DNA of 64,000 nt. Origin: Sulfuricurvum sp. PC08-66 (GTDB taxonomy: Bacteria > Campylobacterota > Campylobacteria > Campylobacterales > Sulfurimonadaceae). Positions 9,025-18,430 of this stretch are shown here, one piece after another; within the stretch, counting starts at the first letter, position 1; every line of letters begins with the position of its first letter. The stretch covers positions 62,001-126,000 of the forward strand of contig JQIT01000004.1 of NCBI GenBank assembly GCA_000830255.1, in the 5' to 3' direction. The position numbers were made by a program, and so were the translations under genes. The notes beneath the pieces were generated by a model. That model saw only the letters and a program-made list of their open reading frames with translations. It made no database searches and was not told the DNA's origin.

Positions 9025-9873
9025 TCACGCTCCTTTGAGTTGATTGAGGCGCTCTCTTCGCGTCCCAATGTGAGTAATTTGAATACCAAAGTTTCCATCG
9101 ACGATAACAACCTCACCTTGAGCAATGACGTGATTGTCGACCAAAATATCTAGCGGGTCGTTGGCCAATTGGTTTAGCTCGATAACCGAACCAATATCCA
9201 TGTTGATAACGTCTTTGAGAAGCATTCTTTTGCTTCCAATACGCACTGTCACAGGAAGCTTAACATCCATGATGAGAGCGATATTGCGCATCTCATCGGG
9301 TTCGAGCTTGGTAGAGGGAATCGAGACACTGCTACTGCTCTCTGAGGCTGTCGCTTTGACCTTGCCCTCCATGGCACCCAAAATCGATGCATCCAAAATT
9401 ATCGAAAAAGTAGCATCGATTTCACCCAATTTGAAAGCAAAATTGACCTCTTTTCCGAAATCTTGGACATGAATTTGGTCATCGGCATCAAAAAAGCTGA
9501 TTTTTTCTGCACTCATCGAGAGCTTTGGCATGCCAGGGTGTGAGCCTAGCGCCGTAGAGAGTGCGCCTACGATATTGGCGACAAACTCTTTGGTGCCGTC
9601 CAAATCGTCGCTGTTCATTTCATCCTTGGAGGTGCCCTCACCCGCCATCATCATATCTACGACCGCTGTAGCCATTTGCGGGGGAATCGCAACAACCATC
9701 TTGCCTTTGGCAGCACCCGTCACCTCAACGTAGACAAAAGCTACAGGGGGCTTTGCCTTGGACTCTGAGGCTTGCGTGGTTTGCCCCGATTGTCGTATCG
9801 TAGGCTCTCCGCCTGTCAGCCCCGTAATGGTCGCCTTGGTCTCTGCAATAAATAGATTGATAAACTCTTCCAT
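9025..9873 (-). CDS. fliY: flagellar motor switch protein FliY (FliN family)
   Basis: A 282-residue C-ring protein. The N-terminal two thirds is a CheC/CheX-like region, and the last ~80 residues form the FliN/SpoA domain (MDVKLPVTVRIGSKRMLLKDV, DILVDNHVIAQGEVVIVDGN). It builds the rotor switch with FliM and FliG and sets rotation direction. The short linker near residues 20-40 is low-complexity. RBS GGGAGC lies before the ATG; the gene begins 12 bases after fliM and is followed at once by the LOG gene. Confidence 0.95.
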   Translation of the reverse strand: MEEFINLFIAETKATITGLTGGEPTIRQSGQTTQASESKAKPPVAFVYVEVTGAAKGKMVVAIPPQMATAVVDMMMAGEGTSKDEMNSDDLDGTKEFVANIVGALSTALGSHPGMPKLSMSAEKISFFDADDQIHVQDFGKEVNFAFKLGEIDATFSIILDASILGAMEGKVKATASESSSSVSIPSTKLEPDEMRNIALIMDVKLPVTVRIGSKRMLLKDVINMDIGSVIELNQLANDPLDILVDNHVIAQGEVVIVDGNFGIQITHIGTRRERLNQLKGA

Positions 9874-9885
9874 AGGTGCTCCCTT

Positions 9886-10953
9886 TTATTCCTCTTTGGC
9901 TTTGATATCTTCGAGTTTGGCACGTCTGCGCTCTTCGAAGTGTTCCAATATCTCTTTGACTTCATCTTTTTCGGTGTGGATGAGCTTATCGACACGCACC
10001 GATTTTTTGAAACGTCGCAATCCCAATGTACCTTTGAAACGCTCTTTGCCATCGACCTTGACCCAAACCGTATCATCAGGACCTGCCGTCTCCAGACGCA
10101 AAATATTGCCTACTTCAACTTCTAACAGCTCATTGAGTGTGATTTCAGCTTTGCCCAAAATCGCTTCGACATTAACCTGCGCGCCCCCTAGCAACGCTTT
10201 TAGCTCTTGATTACGGCTTTTTTTGGAGCTTTTTTCGTTGAGCATCAAATCACGGCTTGCCAATTTTGGCAAGATAGGCTCTAGCGCAATGACGGGATAA
10301 CAGAGGTTCATCATACCGCTACTGCCCCCGATGATTATCTCCATAACGACCATGACGATAATCTCATTTTGGGCGACGATTTGAATGACGTTGGGGCTAG
10401 ACTCTTTGGATTCAATGGCAGGGAAAACATCGGTGACGGGTCCCCACGACTCTTTGAGCGTATTCATCATGACGCGCAAAATCGTCTCAAAAAGGCTAAG
10501 TTCGATATCTGAAAACTCTCGATTCCCCTCAAAAGGGTCGCCTTTACCGCCCAAAAGACGGTCTATCATAGGGAAGGCTATCGAGGGGTTGACCTCCAAA
10601 ATTCCACTCCCCTCCAAAGGCTTCATCGAAAAGACGTTGAACGAAGTGGGATTGGGCAAACTCATCAAAAATTCGCCGTAGGTCATTTGGTCGACAGAGT
10701 GCAACGTAATCTCAACAATAGAGCGCATGATGGCAGAGATTTGTGACGAGAGTGAGCGTGCCATCTTGTCGTGGATACCACGAAAGGCGCGTAATTGTTC
10801 TTTACTGACCCGATTGGGGCGTTTAAAATCGTAAAGCGTTACTTGCTTTTGGTCAAAAACATCCTCTTCATACTCTATGCCGCCGTCGTCCGTCTCATCG
10901 TCGACGACGTCAAGAAGCATGTCGATCTCTTCTTGACTAAGAATGTCAGCCAT
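9886..10953 (-). CDS. fliM: flagellar motor switch protein FliM
   Basis: A 355-residue switch protein. The N-terminal ILSQEEIDMLLD segment is the CheY-P-binding peptide. The middle CheC-like domain carries DKMARSLSSQISA and MIDRLLGGKG, and a C-terminal SpoA domain (VGNILRLETAGPDDTVWVKVDGKERFKGTLG) follows. It couples chemotaxis signalling to motor reversal. The gene starts five bases after the fliA stop and is followed by fliY, the usual campylobacterial order. Confidence 0.97.
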   Translation of the reverse strand: MADILSQEEIDMLLDVVDDETDDGGIEYEEDVFDQKQVTLYDFKRPNRVSKEQLRAFRGIHDKMARSLSSQISAIMRSIVEITLHSVDQMTYGEFLMSLPNPTSFNVFSMKPLEGSGILEVNPSIAFPMIDRLLGGKGDPFEGNREFSDIELSLFETILRVMMNTLKESWGPVTDVFPAIESKESSPNVIQIVAQNEIIVMVVMEIIIGGSSGMMNLCYPVIALEPILPKLASRDLMLNEKSSKKSRNQELKALLGGAQVNVEAILGKAEITLNELLEVEVGNILRLETAGPDDTVWVKVDGKERFKGTLGLRRFKKSVRVDKLIHTEKDEVKEILEHFEERRRAKLEDIKAKEE

Positions 10954-10958
10954 AGAAA

Positions 10959-11654
10959 CTATCCATCATTGCGACTTAGGTGTTGGCGAATTTTGACCAA
11001 AACAGCTTTGTGAATCTGTGAAATACGCGATTCTGTAATATCAAGTGTTTCGCTAATCTCCTTGAGGCTCAACTCCTCAAAGTAGTAGAGTTGAATAATG
11101 AGCTGTTCACGCTCACTGAAGCCCTCCAAAACGGCTTTGATGCTCTCTACTAACTCATCTTGTTCTATCACATCGATAGTAGAGCGTTCATTAAGAGCAG
11201 AAAGCTGTTCATCGATAGGCATGACGGCATAAATTTCAGAGGCGATACGTGCCTCTTTTATCTTCTCTACGCTCTCGCCTAAGCGTTCGGCGATATATTC
11301 GATAGTCGGTTCTTCATTGTTCTCAGCCAAATAGAGACCAATTTCGTACTCGATAGATTTGATGATTTTACGGCTAGAGCGTGATACTACATCCAAAGAG
11401 CGCAAATAATCTAGCATCGCTCCGTAGGCACGTGTTTTGGCATAGCCCCAAAAAGAGTCGTTTTGCGTTTCGTCGTATCGACGTGCTAGCTTGACCAACT
11501 CCTCTGTGGCAATCGCCGCCAAATCGTTGTAATCGACAGAGCTTGGCAAACGCTCTTTGAGGCGATAGGCCATTGCCTTTACCGCAGGTAGATATTGCAC
11601 TGCCAACTGGTCTTGGCTGTATCGAATCGCATCGCTATAGGCGCTTTTAGCCAT
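10959..11654 (-). CDS. fliA: flagellar sigma factor FliA (sigma-28)
   Basis: A 231-residue sigma factor for late flagellar genes. Region 2 (DYNDLAAIATEELVKLARRYD, FWGYAKTRAYGAMLDYLRSLD) and region 4 (ISETLDITESRISQIHKAVL, the HTH) are both visible. I place the start at the ATG of MAKSAYSDA because AAGGAG lies directly upstream and ATGGCTAA overlaps the end of the preceding small membrane gene by eight bases; a longer reading frame upstream lacks an RBS. Its activity is normally controlled by FlgM. Confidence 0.96.
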   Translation of the reverse strand: MAKSAYSDAIRYSQDQLAVQYLPAVKAMAYRLKERLPSSVDYNDLAAIATEELVKLARRYDETQNDSFWGYAKTRAYGAMLDYLRSLDVVSRSSRKIIKSIEYEIGLYLAENNEEPTIEYIAERLGESVEKIKEARIASEIYAVMPIDEQLSALNERSTIDVIEQDELVESIKAVLEGFSEREQLIIQLYYFEELSLKEISETLDITESRISQIHKAVLVKIRQHLSRNDG

Positions 11655-12003
11655 TCTCTTCTCCTTGGGTCGCATCTTCATCGTCGTGATGTTCGGCACT
11701 AAATTTCTTCTTGAACGCGCTAGCGTAAACCTCTTCGCGTTTTTGTATCTCATCACTAAAATGGTCTAGCAGATATTCATGCTCACGGCTAGCAAAGGTA
11801 GCGATACCTACTTCAACGTATCGGATGAAGTAGGAGACGCTAATTTGCGCAAAAACATAAAAGATGAGCGTAGTAGCAATCGCCCAAAAGAGCATCACAA
11901 AAGCATCATCGAATTTTAACGCACCGAAAATTAATCCGATAAAAAAACCTTGCGAAGTGATAAATCCGATAAAACCGTTTGCGGGCATCGATACATTTCC
12001 CAT
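11647..12003 (-). CDS. small membrane protein between flhG and fliA
   Basis: About 118 residues with two hydrophobic helices (ITSQGFFIGLIFGALKF and MLFWAIATTLIFYVFAQ) and a charged cytoplasmic tail ending in EENG. A comparable small membrane gene occupies the flhG-fliA interval in Campylobacter and relatives, so it is probably flagellum-related, but its role is not known. The start is uncertain: I use the ATG at 12003, seven bases after the flhG stop; a TTG at 12024 would overlap flhG. The 3' end overlaps fliA by eight bases. Confidence 0.72.
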   Translation of the reverse strand: MGNVSMPANGFIGFITSQGFFIGLIFGALKFDDAFVMLFWAIATTLIFYVFAQISVSYFIRYVEVGIATFASREHEYLLDHFSDEIQKREEVYASAFKKKFSAEHHDDEDATQGEENG

Positions 12004-12010
12004 TGGCAGA

Positions 12011-12883
12011 TTAAAACTGTTCAAAAAGACGCTTAAAAAGTCCGTTCAGACCGCTCTCTTTGGCTCCAACTAGCACATTGCGTTCCAATTTGAGCGCGAT
12101 TTTTTGGACAATTTCACCGATCGCTTTGGAGGGTGCACTTGTCGGAGCATCTTTGGTAAAAAGTGAACGTGATTTGATAGAACGGCTCACAATTTCATCG
12201 CTACGCATATGCCCCATATAGTTAATCTTGAAGGGTGTCGAAATATTTTTGCTGGCGACTTTGACGATTTTTTCGTAGACCATTTGCGCCTCTTTTTCGG
12301 TTTTGACCTGATTAAGGAGCAATCCCACTTCGCTTTTGTAGGTCGAATTGACCTTAATCATTGCATAGGCATCGGTGATAGCCGCAGGGTCTGGAATGGC
12401 TACGACGATAACATCATCTGCCGCTTTCAAAAAGAGCTGTGTATGTTCCCCTATGCCCGCTCCCGTATCGATAATCATCACATCCATCGCATCCAGCATC
12501 GAGGGCTTTGAGAGCACTGAACGAAAGAAATTCTCATCGCTGTAGCGCAAAATCTCCTCGCCGCTGTCCCCAGGAATGAGGTAAAAATTGGGAGCAATTT
12601 GCAACACCACCTCATCGAGTGTCGCTTCCCCTTTGACCACATGCAAGATATTTTTGGGTGCCGAAACCCCCAAAATGATGTCGAGGTTTGCCAATCCCAA
12701 ATCTGCATCAAAAAGCCCCACTTTGAAACCACGCTTGGAGAGCATGTGCGCGATATTGGCGCTGATGGTGCTTTTGCCCACGCCACCCTTGCCGCTGGTG
12801 ATGGCTACGAAGCGCGTCTTTTTGGCGCTCAAGGGGGATTGCTCCTGCATTAGCTCTTTGAGTTTTGTGGCTTGATTGTTCAT
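12011..12883 (-). CDS. flhG: flagellar number regulator FlhG (MinD-like ATPase)
   Basis: A 290-residue ParA/MinD-type ATPase. It has a deviant Walker A (SGKGGVGKS), DADLGLANLD, and a short N-terminal activator helix that in characterised homologues stimulates the FlhF GTPase. It limits flagellar number and, in Campylobacter, also influences division site. Its ATG overlaps the flhF stop (ATGA), coupling synthesis of the two partners. Confidence 0.95.
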   Translation of the reverse strand: MNNQATKLKELMQEQSPLSAKKTRFVAITSGKGGVGKSTISANIAHMLSKRGFKVGLFDADLGLANLDIILGVSAPKNILHVVKGEATLDEVVLQIAPNFYLIPGDSGEEILRYSDENFFRSVLSKPSMLDAMDVMIIDTGAGIGEHTQLFLKAADDVIVVAIPDPAAITDAYAMIKVNSTYKSEVGLLLNQVKTEKEAQMVYEKIVKVASKNISTPFKINYMGHMRSDEIVSRSIKSRSLFTKDAPTSAPSKAIGEIVQKIALKLERNVLVGAKESGLNGLFKRLFEQF

Positions 12884-14172
12884 GGTTTGACCTTACTAAA
12901 GCCATGCAAAAGACAATCGACCAAATAGTCACTGCTAGCTTGCACCAAATCTTCAGGCACCTCTTGACCTATCGAGAGGTAGCTCACAGGGGTGTCGATT
13001 TCGTTGAGGAGGCTGAAAATGGTCCCAAACCCTTTGGTCTCATCGAGCTTGGTAAACATGAGCGTATCGACACCTAGATAGGAGAAACGCTCATAGGTCG
13101 CCAACATATCTTCGTATTTGAGATGGCTTGGCAGTACCAAAATAGTCTCGACCTCCATTTGGGTCTCATTGCTATCGAGGTAGCCGTAGATGGCTCCTAT
13201 TTTCTCTTGGTCATAGGGAGAGCTTCCCATCGTATCGATGAGGATATAGTCGCAGTAGCGCAACGCATTGAGTGCCGCGCTAAACTCTGCAGGCTGAATC
13301 ACCGTCTCGATACCCAGCTTCATCATACGTGCATACTGCATGAGCTGCTCCACCGCACCGATGCGATAGGAGTCTAGGGCTATGAGTCCCACTTTGTATT
13401 TTTTGTCCATCATAAACGAAAAGCGCGCCGCAAGCTTAGCGATGCTGGTCGTCTTGCCCACGCCTGTGGGACCCACGAGCATGATGACACGCTTAGTATT
13501 GGGCTTCAAGGGCATCTCATGGCGTACAGGCACCATTTTGCGAAGCAGTGTCTGAAAATAGCGCTTGACCGTCACCGAATTTTCACGCATTTTGTTGGGC
13601 ATGTGCTCTAGTGTGAGGTGCATGATTTTTTCCAAATGGTCACGGTTCATGCCTGAATCGAGTGCCAATTTGTAAATCTCTGCAAACTCAGGAGGAATAG
13701 GGATATTGCTTGGGCTTTTCTCTTCCCAAAACATATTTTGGATGAGTTTAATTTTGTCACTGAGCTTGGCAATTTCGCTTTGAATCTCTTTGAGATGGGG
13801 GGACTCTTTGGGCGCTTCTGGGGTTTTGAGCGTGAGTCTATCTTCACTGTAGGGCGTTTTGGGCAGATTGCCTATTGAGGAGATATCGCTGATTTGTTTT
13901 GCCGCTTGCGAAATACTCAAAAGCACATCTTCACTCGATTGCGCCATTTTTTGGGGTGTCATTTCGTAGGCTTGAGCGGGAGGACGTTTGAGCTTGATAG
14001 GACGTATATGGTCCTCCTCAAAAGCGACCACCACCTCATAAAGTGCCGTTTGGTTGAGCGTCTTTTTGCGCACCTCTTTGGTCTCGATGATGGTCACATC
14101 ATCGCCCAGCTCGGTCTTGACTCGTTTGAGTGCTTCGGCAGGACTCTTGCCTGTAAAGGTCAAAAACTTCAT
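12880..14172 (-). CDS. flhF: flagellar placement GTPase FlhF
   Basis: A 430-residue SRP-type GTPase. The B domain at the N-terminus (MKFLTFTGKSPAEALKRVK) is followed by a charged linker, the N domain and the G domain with GPTGVGKTTS, DSYRIGA, DTMG and TKLDE motifs. It marks the pole for flagellar assembly, works with FlhG, and in this phylum is also needed for flagellar gene activation through the RpoN regulon. It overlaps folK by four bases upstream and flhG by four downstream. Confidence 0.96.
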   Translation of the reverse strand: MKFLTFTGKSPAEALKRVKTELGDDVTIIETKEVRKKTLNQTALYEVVVAFEEDHIRPIKLKRPPAQAYEMTPQKMAQSSEDVLLSISQAAKQISDISSIGNLPKTPYSEDRLTLKTPEAPKESPHLKEIQSEIAKLSDKIKLIQNMFWEEKSPSNIPIPPEFAEIYKLALDSGMNRDHLEKIMHLTLEHMPNKMRENSVTVKRYFQTLLRKMVPVRHEMPLKPNTKRVIMLVGPTGVGKTTSIAKLAARFSFMMDKKYKVGLIALDSYRIGAVEQLMQYARMMKLGIETVIQPAEFSAALNALRYCDYILIDTMGSSPYDQEKIGAIYGYLDSNETQMEVETILVLPSHLKYEDMLATYERFSYLGVDTLMFTKLDETKGFGTIFSLLNEIDTPVSYLSIGQEVPEDLVQASSDYLVDCLLHGFSKVKP

Positions 14173-14651
14173 GCCAAAGTCACCATCGGCATAAGCACCG
14201 AGAGACGCTCACCCCATGCAGGATGGGGCAATCTCAATTGCGCCGTATCGATGACACGACCCTCAAAAAAGAGCAGATCCAAATCGAGTGTGCGCGGTGC
14301 ATTAGCATGGGTGCGACGACGACCAAATCGCGCCTCGATACGTAGCAAATAGCGCATGAGCGCCACAGGTGTCATCGAGGTACGCACCACCATCACCGCA
14401 TTGTAAAAAGCATTTTGTGCTAGATAACCAAAAGGGGGATTTTTGAGTATGGCACTGGTCGATTCGACGACGAGAAGTTTTTGACGCTTCAAAAAGATGA
14501 GTAGATGCTCAAATCGACGCACTACATCCCCGATATTACCGCCCAATCCCACGATAGCACGATAGGAGTGTGCGACACTCACATCGATACGCAAGGGAAA
14601 AGAGGGAGTGCGCAAAAGCACAAACGATGCATCACGGGGTGAGCTTATCAA
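14169..14651 (-). CDS. folK: HPPK, 6-hydroxymethyl-dihydropterin pyrophosphokinase
   Basis: A 160-residue folate-pathway enzyme transferring pyrophosphate from ATP to 6-hydroxymethyl-7,8-dihydropterin. Seen: GLGGNIGDV near residue 35, FYNAVMVVRTSM, and the catalytic/metal-binding region RTLDLDLLFFEGRV. The ~30-residue N-terminal extension ahead of GLGGN resembles other campylobacterial FolK proteins. It starts at a TTG three bases after the aroQ stop and overlaps flhF by four bases, tying a folate gene to the flagellar run. Confidence 0.93.
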   Translation of the reverse strand: MISSPRDASFVLLRTPSFPLRIDVSVAHSYRAIVGLGGNIGDVVRRFEHLLIFLKRQKLLVVESTSAILKNPPFGYLAQNAFYNAVMVVRTSMTPVALMRYLLRIEARFGRRRTHANAPRTLDLDLLFFEGRVIDTAQLRLPHPAWGERLSVLMPMVTLA

Positions 14652-14654
14652 TGG

Positions 14655-15116
14655 TTAGCCTTGTTTTTTTTGGAGTGCGGTCATCTCATTGAGGATTTGA
14701 ATCATACCTATCATCGCTAGATGGTATCCAAAGGGACCAAAGCCCACGATTTGTCCCGTAGTCACCGCGGCAGTCATGCTTTTTTGGCGAAACTCTTCAC
14801 GACGGTGAATATTGGAGATGTGTACCTCGATAGCAGGCAGAGCCACAGCAGCAAGAGCGTCGCGAATCGCTACAGAGGTGTGTGTGTAGGCGGCAGGATT
14901 GATGATGATGCCATTGGCATCGCCGTAGCACTCTTGGATTTTATCGACGATTTCGCCTTCGAGGTTGCTTTGGAAAAACTCCACCTCTACGCCGTTTTGG
15001 TTGGCAAACTCCTGCATTTGGCGGTGAATATCTTCAAGTTTCATAGGACCATAAATGTTCTGTTCACGAATGCCTAGCATGTTGAGATTGGGGCCTTGGA
15101 TTACGGCTATTTTCAT
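14655..15116 (-). CDS. aroQ: type II 3-dehydroquinate dehydratase
   Basis: A 153-residue shikimate-pathway enzyme (3-dehydroquinate to 3-dehydroshikimate). Typical blocks: [17 protein letters not shown], the flexible catalytic loop, [32 protein letters not shown] and [14 protein letters not shown] chose the ATG of MKIAVIQ, preceded by AAGGAAAC; longer upstream frames lack an RBS. First gene of the folK-flhF flagellar run. Confidence 0.96.
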   Translation of the reverse strand: MKIAVIQGPNLNMLGIREQNIYGPMKLEDIHRQMQEFANQNGVEVEFFQSNLEGEIVDKIQECYGDANGIIINPAAYTHTSVAIRDALAAVALPAIEVHISNIHRREEFRQKSMTAAVTTGQIVGFGPFGYHLAMIGMIQILNEMTALQKKQG

Positions 15117-15210
15117 CGATTGTTTCCTTGCGCAAAAATTTGAAAAATTATAGCGACCCAAGCAAAAAATGGGCTAAAATAGGCTCCATTTTTGCCAAGG
15201 ATACCCCTCT

Positions 15211-16452
15211 ATGCCACACTATGCCCTCTCTCCCACCTATCTTTTCACCCCAAAAGGATTTTTAAAAGGGCAAACCCTTATTTTTGATACTACTATCCTC
15301 GCTTTTGGGCCTAGTGAAGCTATCGCGCAAGAGTATCCCGATGCTGTTGTTTTACCCACGCCTCCCTACTCGATACTCACCCCAGGGTTTATCAATTTGC
15401 ATGTGCACTTGGAGTTTTCCAGCCACACCACCCAATACAAATATGGGCAATTTTTACCGTGGCTTTATAGCGTCATGGCAAAGCGCGATGAACTCGTAGG
15501 TGGATGTGACACTTCATGCCACAAAAAAGCACTTCAATCGATGTTAGAGAGTGGAACTACTACGATTGGGGCGATTAGTAGCTACGGCACAGAGCTACAA
15601 GCATGCGTCGATACACCGCAACGTGTGCTCTATTTCAGTGAACTCATTGGCTCCAATGCCGCTATGGTCGATGCGCTCTATGGCGATTTTTTGGCGCGAC
15701 TCAATAGTGCCCAAAAACACAACAGCTCACGCTTTGAAGCAGGTATTGCGATACATTCGCCCTACGCTGTACATCCTATCCTCATTCAAAAAGCGCTCGA
15801 TATCGCCCAAAAAGAGCGCTTGAGCGTCACCGCACATCTACTCGAAAGCCCCGCAGAGTATGAGTGGCTCACCCAAGGCACTGGCGATTTCGCACCCTTC
15901 TTCGCCAAGCTTTTGCACCAAAGCGCACCGCTTTGCACACCCCAAGAGTTTGTCGCGCACTTTGCCCAAATACCTACGCTTTTTACCCACGCCACACAGC
16001 TCGATGCTCCTACGCTTGCGCTTTTGTCACCCCAACACCACGCCATCCTTCACTGCCCCATCTCCAATCGACTCTTAGGCAATGGCGTGCTCGATATCGA
16101 GGCACTTTATGAGGCAAATATCCCCTATATGTGCGCCACCGATGGGCTTAGCTCCAACACGACGCTCGATATTCGCCAAGAGCTGCAAAGCGCCCTCTTT
16201 TTGCATGCACACAGCCATCTGCCTACCTTAGCACTAGCACTTTTGCACAGTGTGACCACAACGCCTAGCTACCATACGCCCTTCAATGTGGGACGTATCG
16301 AGGTAGGTATGCAGGCGGATATGGTGCTTTTTGCACTCCCTGAAGCTATTGAGCATGAGGAGGATATTGCCCTGCACCTTATCCTGCAACACTACCCCAT
16401 CGAGGCGATATTTATCGATGGTCAAAGCACACTTTGGGGCAAAAACAATTAA
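15211..16452 (+). CDS. mqnX: aminofutalosine deaminase-like amidohydrolase (menaquinone pathway)
   Basis: A 413-residue metal-dependent amidohydrolase. It shows the HxH metal motif in NLHVHLEFSSH, a second histidine region around TAHLLESP, THATQLD, and the catalytic acidic CATDGLSSN. Within this phylum the gene corresponds to the hydrolase annotated as SAH/aminofutalosine deaminase, which converts aminodeoxyfutalosine to futalosine in the alternative menaquinone route. The substrate is inferred from family and organism; 5'-deoxyadenosine or S-adenosylhomocysteine deaminase are alternatives. Divergent from aroQ. Confidence 0.82.
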   Translation: MPHYALSPTYLFTPKGFLKGQTLIFDTTILAFGPSEAIAQEYPDAVVLPTPPYSILTPGFINLHVHLEFSSHTTQYKYGQFLPWLYSVMAKRDELVGGCDTSCHKKALQSMLESGTTTIGAISSYGTELQACVDTPQRVLYFSELIGSNAAMVDALYGDFLARLNSAQKHNSSRFEAGIAIHSPYAVHPILIQKALDIAQKERLSVTAHLLESPAEYEWLTQGTGDFAPFFAKLLHQSAPLCTPQEFVAHFAQIPTLFTHATQLDAPTLALLSPQHHAILHCPISNRLLGNGVLDIEALYEANIPYMCATDGLSSNTTLDIRQELQSALFLHAHSHLPTLALALLHSVTTTPSYHTPFNVGRIEVGMQADMVLFALPEAIEHEEDIALHLILQHYPIEAIFIDGQSTLWGKNN

Positions 16453-16508
16453 AATATAGTCTCTCGTGAGTTTTTTTGCGCAGATATTTTGAAGAACAGG
16501 GGTAGAGA

Positions 16509-17933
16509 GTGAGATATCTAATCGTGGGCATCGTAGGAATTGTAGGGACACTACTCTTGTCAGGGTGTGCCGTCACACTCAACAGCGTCGAAAAAAGCAT
16601 CGAAAAACCAGACCTCAACACAACGCTAGCACTTCTTGAAAAAATCACTCCCACGCCTCCTGCACGCTTCGCACAGCTCTACAAAAGTGCAGTGATGCTC
16701 TACGACACGCCCCAAACCCAACAAATTCTCGATGCACTACGTCTCCAAGGAGCCAATCTCAACACCCCTGACAAATCCTCTCAAACACTTTTGGACTACG
16801 CCAAGCAAAAGGGTGCCAACGACCTCATAAGCTATCTCATCGCCAACGATTTTAATCTCTCTGTCGATACGACACTTTTGAGCTACGCCTATGACGCCAA
16901 TGACACAGCGCTCGCCTCACAACTCTACGCCGCGAACTATGCACACGACAACAGCGCGACACTGCTAGGACGCGCGCTCAAAGAGCGCAATTTTGCATGG
17001 GCAAAATATTTTATCGCGCAGGGTGCGACACTGCAAACGCAGCCCACAATGTTGCGCCAAGCACTCGATGCCGATGATATGGAACTCGCCAACTTTTTGC
17101 TGGACAATGGATACGAGATAGGCAGTGACCCTACGCTTTTGACGCATGTCATCAAAAAGAAGAGTGTCTCACACATGACCTATCTCATCGCCGCTGGTTT
17201 TGACCTCAACAGTGACCCTGAATTGATGCGCCATGTCATCAAACGCGAAGATTATCCTCTAGCGCAATACCTCATCGCCAATGGCGCGATACTCTCAAAC
17301 CACAGCGACCTCATGGAGTACGCCATAGCGCAACAAAACTATGAGATGATTAGCTTTTTGATCAAGCATGGTGTAGCACTCAAAGTAGCTTCGGGTGAGT
17401 TGACGCGCGCTATTACCACACAACAATTTGATTTTGCGAAACTGCTCATCGATTGGGGCGTCAAGCTCGATAACGGCATGACACCTCTGACCTACAGCGC
17501 CTATTTGCACAACCGCGACGCTATGATATTTTTCCTCTCCAAAGGGCACGACATCGATGAACGTGACCGTCATGGACGCACACCTATTATGTATGTGGCA
17601 GATGATTTTGAACTGGTCGATTTTCTCATCCACCAAAAAGCGGATCTCAACAAACGCGATGCCCAAGGGCGCACACCGCTGATGTACACCGCAGGCAATT
17701 TTCTCATAGCCAAAAACCTCATTACACACTACGCCAATATCCATTTGGTCGATTTTGACAAACGTAATTTGCTCATGTATGCCACGAGTATGAACAATCG
17801 ACCCTTCATCGAATTCCTCCTCGACCAAGGCATCGACCCCAACGCAGAAGACCGCTACGGCAAACGCACTTTGGCGTACAGTAATGATCTCAACACCACC
17901 AAATATTTGATGGAGAATAAAGCGCGTTACTAA
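16509..17933 (+). CDS. ankyrin-repeat lipoprotein
   Basis: A 474-residue protein starting at GTG. Its lipobox LLSGC puts a lipidated Cys at residue 20, so it is anchored in a membrane facing the periplasm. The rest is a long array of about a dozen ankyrin-type repeats of ~32 residues: a degenerate N-terminal set with recurring YLIA-G and LLTHVIKKK-like helices, and canonical repeats near the C-terminus (GRTPIMYVADDFELVDFLIHQ, GRTPLMYTAGNF). Ankyrins bind proteins; the partner is unknown. Not obviously operonic with the rhodanese gene 44 bases downstream, though cotranscription is possible. Confidence 0.85.
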   Translation: MRYLIVGIVGIVGTLLLSGCAVTLNSVEKSIEKPDLNTTLALLEKITPTPPARFAQLYKSAVMLYDTPQTQQILDALRLQGANLNTPDKSSQTLLDYAKQKGANDLISYLIANDFNLSVDTTLLSYAYDANDTALASQLYAANYAHDNSATLLGRALKERNFAWAKYFIAQGATLQTQPTMLRQALDADDMELANFLLDNGYEIGSDPTLLTHVIKKKSVSHMTYLIAAGFDLNSDPELMRHVIKREDYPLAQYLIANGAILSNHSDLMEYAIAQQNYEMISFLIKHGVALKVASGELTRAITTQQFDFAKLLIDWGVKLDNGMTPLTYSAYLHNRDAMIFFLSKGHDIDERDRHGRTPIMYVADDFELVDFLIHQKADLNKRDAQGRTPLMYTAGNFLIAKNLITHYANIHLVDFDKRNLLMYATSMNNRPFIEFLLDQGIDPNAEDRYGKRTLAYSNDLNTTKYLMENKARY

Positions 17934-17977
17934 CCGCTTTTCGATACCATCCGCCTATACTTTTCAAAAGGAATAAC

Positions 17978-18430
17978 ATGAAAAAAATCGTTATATTTTT
18001 GCTCTTTGCCTCTGCGCTTTTGGCAGATGGATTGCATATTGGTAGTGTTCAGACACTTTTGGATGAGGCACACAAAAACGTCAAAGAGATAGACGGTGCG
18101 ACGTTGCAAAAAATGCTCGATAAAGAGGAGAGCTTTTTTCTCGTCGATTTGCGCGGCAATGAGCAGTTGGCACGTGGTGAAATCTACCACATCGACAGTT
18201 TCAAAATCGACCGTGGCTATTTGGAGTTCGAAATCGAGCGCAAAATTCCTGACAAAAACGCTACGGTAGTACTCTACTGCTGTAGTGGTACACGTAGTTT
18301 GCTCTCTGCCTATAGCCTCACCAAAATGGGCTACAAAAACGTCCGCTCTCTCAAAGGCGGATTACGTGACTGGGTCGAAAACGGTCACGCTCTCGATACT
18401 GCATACGGCGAGATGATTCTCAAAAAATAG
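17978..18430 (+). CDS. periplasmic rhodanese-domain protein
   Basis: A 150-residue protein with a signal peptide (MKKIVIFLLFASALLADG) and one rhodanese domain. The active-site loop is C101-C-S-G-T-R-S with catalytic Cys101; a second Cys follows directly, which is unusual for a typical CxxGxRS loop. It is expected to handle persulfide or thiosulfate sulfur in the periplasm. RBS AAAGGAATAAC precedes the ATG. Its last 11 bases overlap the 3' end of the convergent folP. Confidence 0.87.
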   Translation: MKKIVIFLLFASALLADGLHIGSVQTLLDEAHKNVKEIDGATLQKMLDKEESFFLVDLRGNEQLARGEIYHIDSFKIDRGYLEFEIERKIPDKNATVVLYCCSGTRSLLSAYSLTKMGYKNVRSLKGGLRDWVENGHALDTAYGEMILKK

